This document shows positions 62,180-64,000 of a DNA stretch of 64,000 nt, piece by piece. Made by a program: the position numbers and the translations under genes. A model generated the notes under the pieces. The model was not told the origin of the DNA, ran no database searches, and worked only from the letters and a program-made list of their open reading frames with translations. Origin of the DNA: an uncultured Draconibacterium sp. (GTDB taxonomy: Bacteria; Bacteroidota; Bacteroidia; Bacteroidales; Prolixibacteraceae); assembly GCF_963675585.1 (NCBI RefSeq), contig NZ_OY776414.1, positions 165,001 through 229,000 on the forward strand. The letters are read 5' to 3'. Numbering within the stretch: the stretch's first letter is position 1; each line of letters begins with the position of its first letter.

Positions 62180-62683
62180 ATGAAAACTCTTTTAAAATCA
62201 CTTTTAGCATTCGTCCTGTTTTTTGTAGTTGCCCAATCTCAGGCACAAATTAGTGTAGGTGGCGGTTTATGGTACGGTAGCGATATTAGCAGTATCGGTA
62301 TTAGTGTAAACGGAAAATATGCATTTAACGAAAAATGGAGTGCAGCACCTGCCTTTACCTATTTTTTGGAAAAGGACTATGTAAAATGGTCGGCACTGGA
62401 TTTTGATGCAAATTATGCAATAACCGATATTGAGAATGTTGGCTCGCTTTACGGCATTGGTGGACTAAGTGTTACTTTCTGGAAAGTAGATTTTGGGGAT
62501 ACATTCGGCATGGGTGACTATGGAATTGATTTGGATGCTTCAGGATCTGATGTGGGCGTAAATCTTGGTCTGGGATTAAATGTAATGGCGTCAGAGAAAC
62601 TGGCAATTGCCCCCGAAATAAAATATACCATCAGCGATGGTGGCTATTTACGAATCGGTGCCAAAATATTATTCGGATTGTAA
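62180..62683 (+). CDS. Small outer-membrane beta-barrel protein
   Basis: A 167-residue protein with a signal peptide (VAQSQAQ) and alternating strands beginning ISVGGGLWYGSDISSIGISVNGKYAFNEKWSAAPAF and ending LRIGAKILFGL. An eight-stranded barrel of the OmpW/porin-like OMP_b-brl class is likely. No other domain is visible. Confidence 0.82.
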   Translation: MKTLLKSLLAFVLFFVVAQSQAQISVGGGLWYGSDISSIGISVNGKYAFNEKWSAAPAFTYFLEKDYVKWSALDFDANYAITDIENVGSLYGIGGLSVTFWKVDFGDTFGMGDYGIDLDASGSDVGVNLGLGLNVMASEKLAIAPEIKYTISDGGYLRIGAKILFGL

Positions 62684-62754
62684 AAAAATACTCAATCAAT
62701 TACGAAGAGAAGGTGCCTGGCTTGGCAGCCTCTTCGTAATATCTATTTTAATCA

Positions 62755-63810
62755 ATGGCTATGAAAAATCTTATTCTCATTTTATTGGTTACCCTGGGTT
62801 TAAACTTACAAGCGCAGGAAGCAAAACGATACGCCCTTAAATCGGGTTACATAAAATACGAACTATCGGGGAGCACCAAAGGAACAAAAGAACTTTGGTG
62901 GGACGATTACGGCAGAAAAACGTGCGAAGTGGAGAAATCAACCACTACCACAAAAATGTTTGGTATTAAAAACACGGAAGAAAAAAATACAAGCACTGTT
63001 CTTATCAAAGACAAATACTGGGTGGCCGATTATATCCAGAATTCCGGATCAACCGGAACTGTTCCTTACTACAACGAAGGTCAGGAATTTGTAAACGAAA
63101 TGACCGAGGAGGAACAAAAAGAATTTGCCGATGAGATTTTAGCTCAAATGGGAGGTAAAAAGGAAGGTACCGAAAATTTAAACGGTTACAGTTGCGATGT
63201 TATTAAAGTAATGGGAATTAAATCGTGGATACACAAAGGCCTTGTACTTAAAACCGAAGGGAAAATACTGGGAGTTGAAACCAATGAAATGTTTGTTGAG
63301 TTTAAACCAAATTCAAATGTTTCAGCCTCCAGATTTAATCCTCCTTCTGGTGTTAAGTTTGAGGATTTAAGCAGTGTTACTGGTGGTTTTATGGGAGCAC
63401 TGGGGGCTTTCGATGAGGAAATGGATGAAGAGGAAAACGAGGAAACAATCGCGATTGATTATTCGTTCGATAAGTTTAAGAAAATAGTAAATGCGTGCAA
63501 CATTGAAGGCTATCGTTGTGTGGCTGTAAATTCGTTTGAAGGAATGCACTCAGCTTCGTTTATGAAAGGAATGAACAGTGTAATGGTTATTGCCCAGTCG
63601 GATAAAAACATGGACAAAGACGAGGATCTGAACTCTTTTGATTCATTCAGACACAATGGCCACACTTGTCATTTTGGTGAAGAGGAAGAAGAGAATGGAT
63701 CGGCATTAATTGTAGAATATCCATCGGATGACATGATTGTTACGATTATGGCAATACCCGGAAAAAGTAAAGATGAATTGTTGAAAATAGACGATAAGTT
63801 ACAGTTTTAA
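62755..63810 (+). CDS. Exported protein of unknown function
   Basis: A 351-residue protein with a signal peptide (LGLNLQAQ). The start may be ATG 62755 or ATG 62761. The mature part begins GYIKYELSGSTKGTKELWWDDYGRKTCEV, a pattern seen in Bacteroidota proteins resembling DUF4412-like families. A later acidic segment is EEMDEEENEETIAI. I do not recognise a function. Confidence 0.75.
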   Translation: MAMKNLILILLVTLGLNLQAQEAKRYALKSGYIKYELSGSTKGTKELWWDDYGRKTCEVEKSTTTTKMFGIKNTEEKNTSTVLIKDKYWVADYIQNSGSTGTVPYYNEGQEFVNEMTEEEQKEFADEILAQMGGKKEGTENLNGYSCDVIKVMGIKSWIHKGLVLKTEGKILGVETNEMFVEFKPNSNVSASRFNPPSGVKFEDLSSVTGGFMGALGAFDEEMDEEENEETIAIDYSFDKFKKIVNACNIEGYRCVAVNSFEGMHSASFMKGMNSVMVIAQSDKNMDKDEDLNSFDSFRHNGHTCHFGEEEEENGSALIVEYPSDDMIVTIMAIPGKSKDELLKIDDKLQF

Positions 63811-63833
63811 ATGCCTCTGAAATACCTTTAATT

Positions 63834-63866
63834 GCGGGCTGATTCTAAATTAGCCTGCTTTTTTTT
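63834..63866 (+). terminator. Intrinsic terminator after the exported protein gene
   Basis: GCGGGCT (63834-63840) pairs with AGCCTGC (63852-63858, one wobble) and a T-run follows. Confidence 0.78.
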
Positions 63867-63953
63867 GTATTTGAAAACAAAACAAAAGACCATTTGTTTT
63901 ACTTTTGTTAAACGTTAAAATGTACAATCAACAAATAAAAACAAAAAACAGTC

Positions 63954-64000
63954 ATGAGAAAATTGTTAACTCTATTGCTACTATTCCCGTTAATTAGCTT
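63954..64000 (+). CDS. Start of a secreted protein, cut by the window end
   Basis: ATG 63954 opens a frame MRKLLTLLLLFPLISL that runs off the window; it looks like a signal peptide. Nothing more can be said. Confidence 0.6.
   Translation, partial: MRKLLTLLLLFPLIS

Noticed and set aside
57923-63918. AAACGTT heptamers before the LytTR, OmpA-like and last genes considered as regulator sites
   Set aside because: A short AT-rich heptamer at three places with variable distance to the start codon is too weak to support a binding site.

Overview
This window reads as chromosomal DNA of a Bacteroidota member, most likely from the Marinilabiliales/Prolixibacteraceae side. That placement is my inference. 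It rests on TAnnTTTG-type -7 promoter boxes, weak or absent Shine-Dalgarno sequences, AT-rich intergenic DNA, an ECF sigma/FecR/STN-type TonB receptor unit, LytTR two-component genes, a DUF4270 lipoprotein, and many MK-start lipoproteins with short SC(D/S)-type lipoboxes. I see no phage, no complete insertion sequence, no CRISPR array and no rRNA operon. One tRNA gene (tRNA-Trp) is present.

Left part (1-9.9 kb): the 3' end of an O-antigen ligase/polymerase converges on a GT4 glycosyltransferase. A compact forward cluster follows (DUF2520 Rossmann protein, KdsC, Maf), then an orphan sugar-binding lipoprotein, an FNR-type flavin reductase, MiaB, and a reverse-strand SLC12-type permease. From 9.9 to 17 kb lies a reverse-strand accessory block: XRE regulator plus membrane protein, tandem GNAT, methyltransferase, small lipoprotein, zinc-free MDR reductase and small membrane protein. 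It ends in two unusual fusion ORFs: a truncated serine hydrolase joined to a beta-barrel, and an acyltransferase-3 joined to an ankyrin protein. A membrane-anchored AraC-TolB-TPR regulator is read divergently from these.

Middle (19-34.6 kb): secreted alpha/beta hydrolase, ThuA protein, MFS transporter, a strongly structured intergenic region that looks like an undescribed small RNA, tRNA-Trp, a solitary LutA-like protein, an MsbA-like exporter, PurB, NfeD, a C1B peptidase, a homocysteine methyltransferase-like protein, a 790-bp gene-free stretch rich in inverted repeats, a cold-shock protein, a Rop-like/DUF683 small protein and a RimJ/L-type acetyltransferase.

Right part (34.6-64 kb): a secreted GH2 beta-galactosidase; a kelch lipoprotein divergent from a DUF4270 lipoprotein and an outer-membrane barrel; an orphan LytTR regulator; a sigma/anti-sigma/TonB-receptor operon; two tandem lipid-anchored FKBPs; a DUF255 thioredoxin-fold protein overlapping an FAD oxidoreductase; an M29-like protein that appears to lack most metal ligands; RpiB; and a TPR histidine kinase/LytTR regulator pair followed by a stand-alone LytTR protein. 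The window closes with a forward run of envelope proteins (OmpA-like, lipoprotein, DUF3592, AIM24-like, small barrel, secreted protein).

Scattered non-coding features include a 107-bp palindromic dispersed repeat (two full copies and one partial), a CTTC-rich leader repeat just upstream of miaB and of the MsbA-like gene, and several clear intrinsic terminators. No single known exotic system is present. The best candidates for something undescribed are the structured RNA near 23.2-23.4 kb, the two adjacent fusion ORFs with their divergent regulator, and the dispersed palindromic repeat family.
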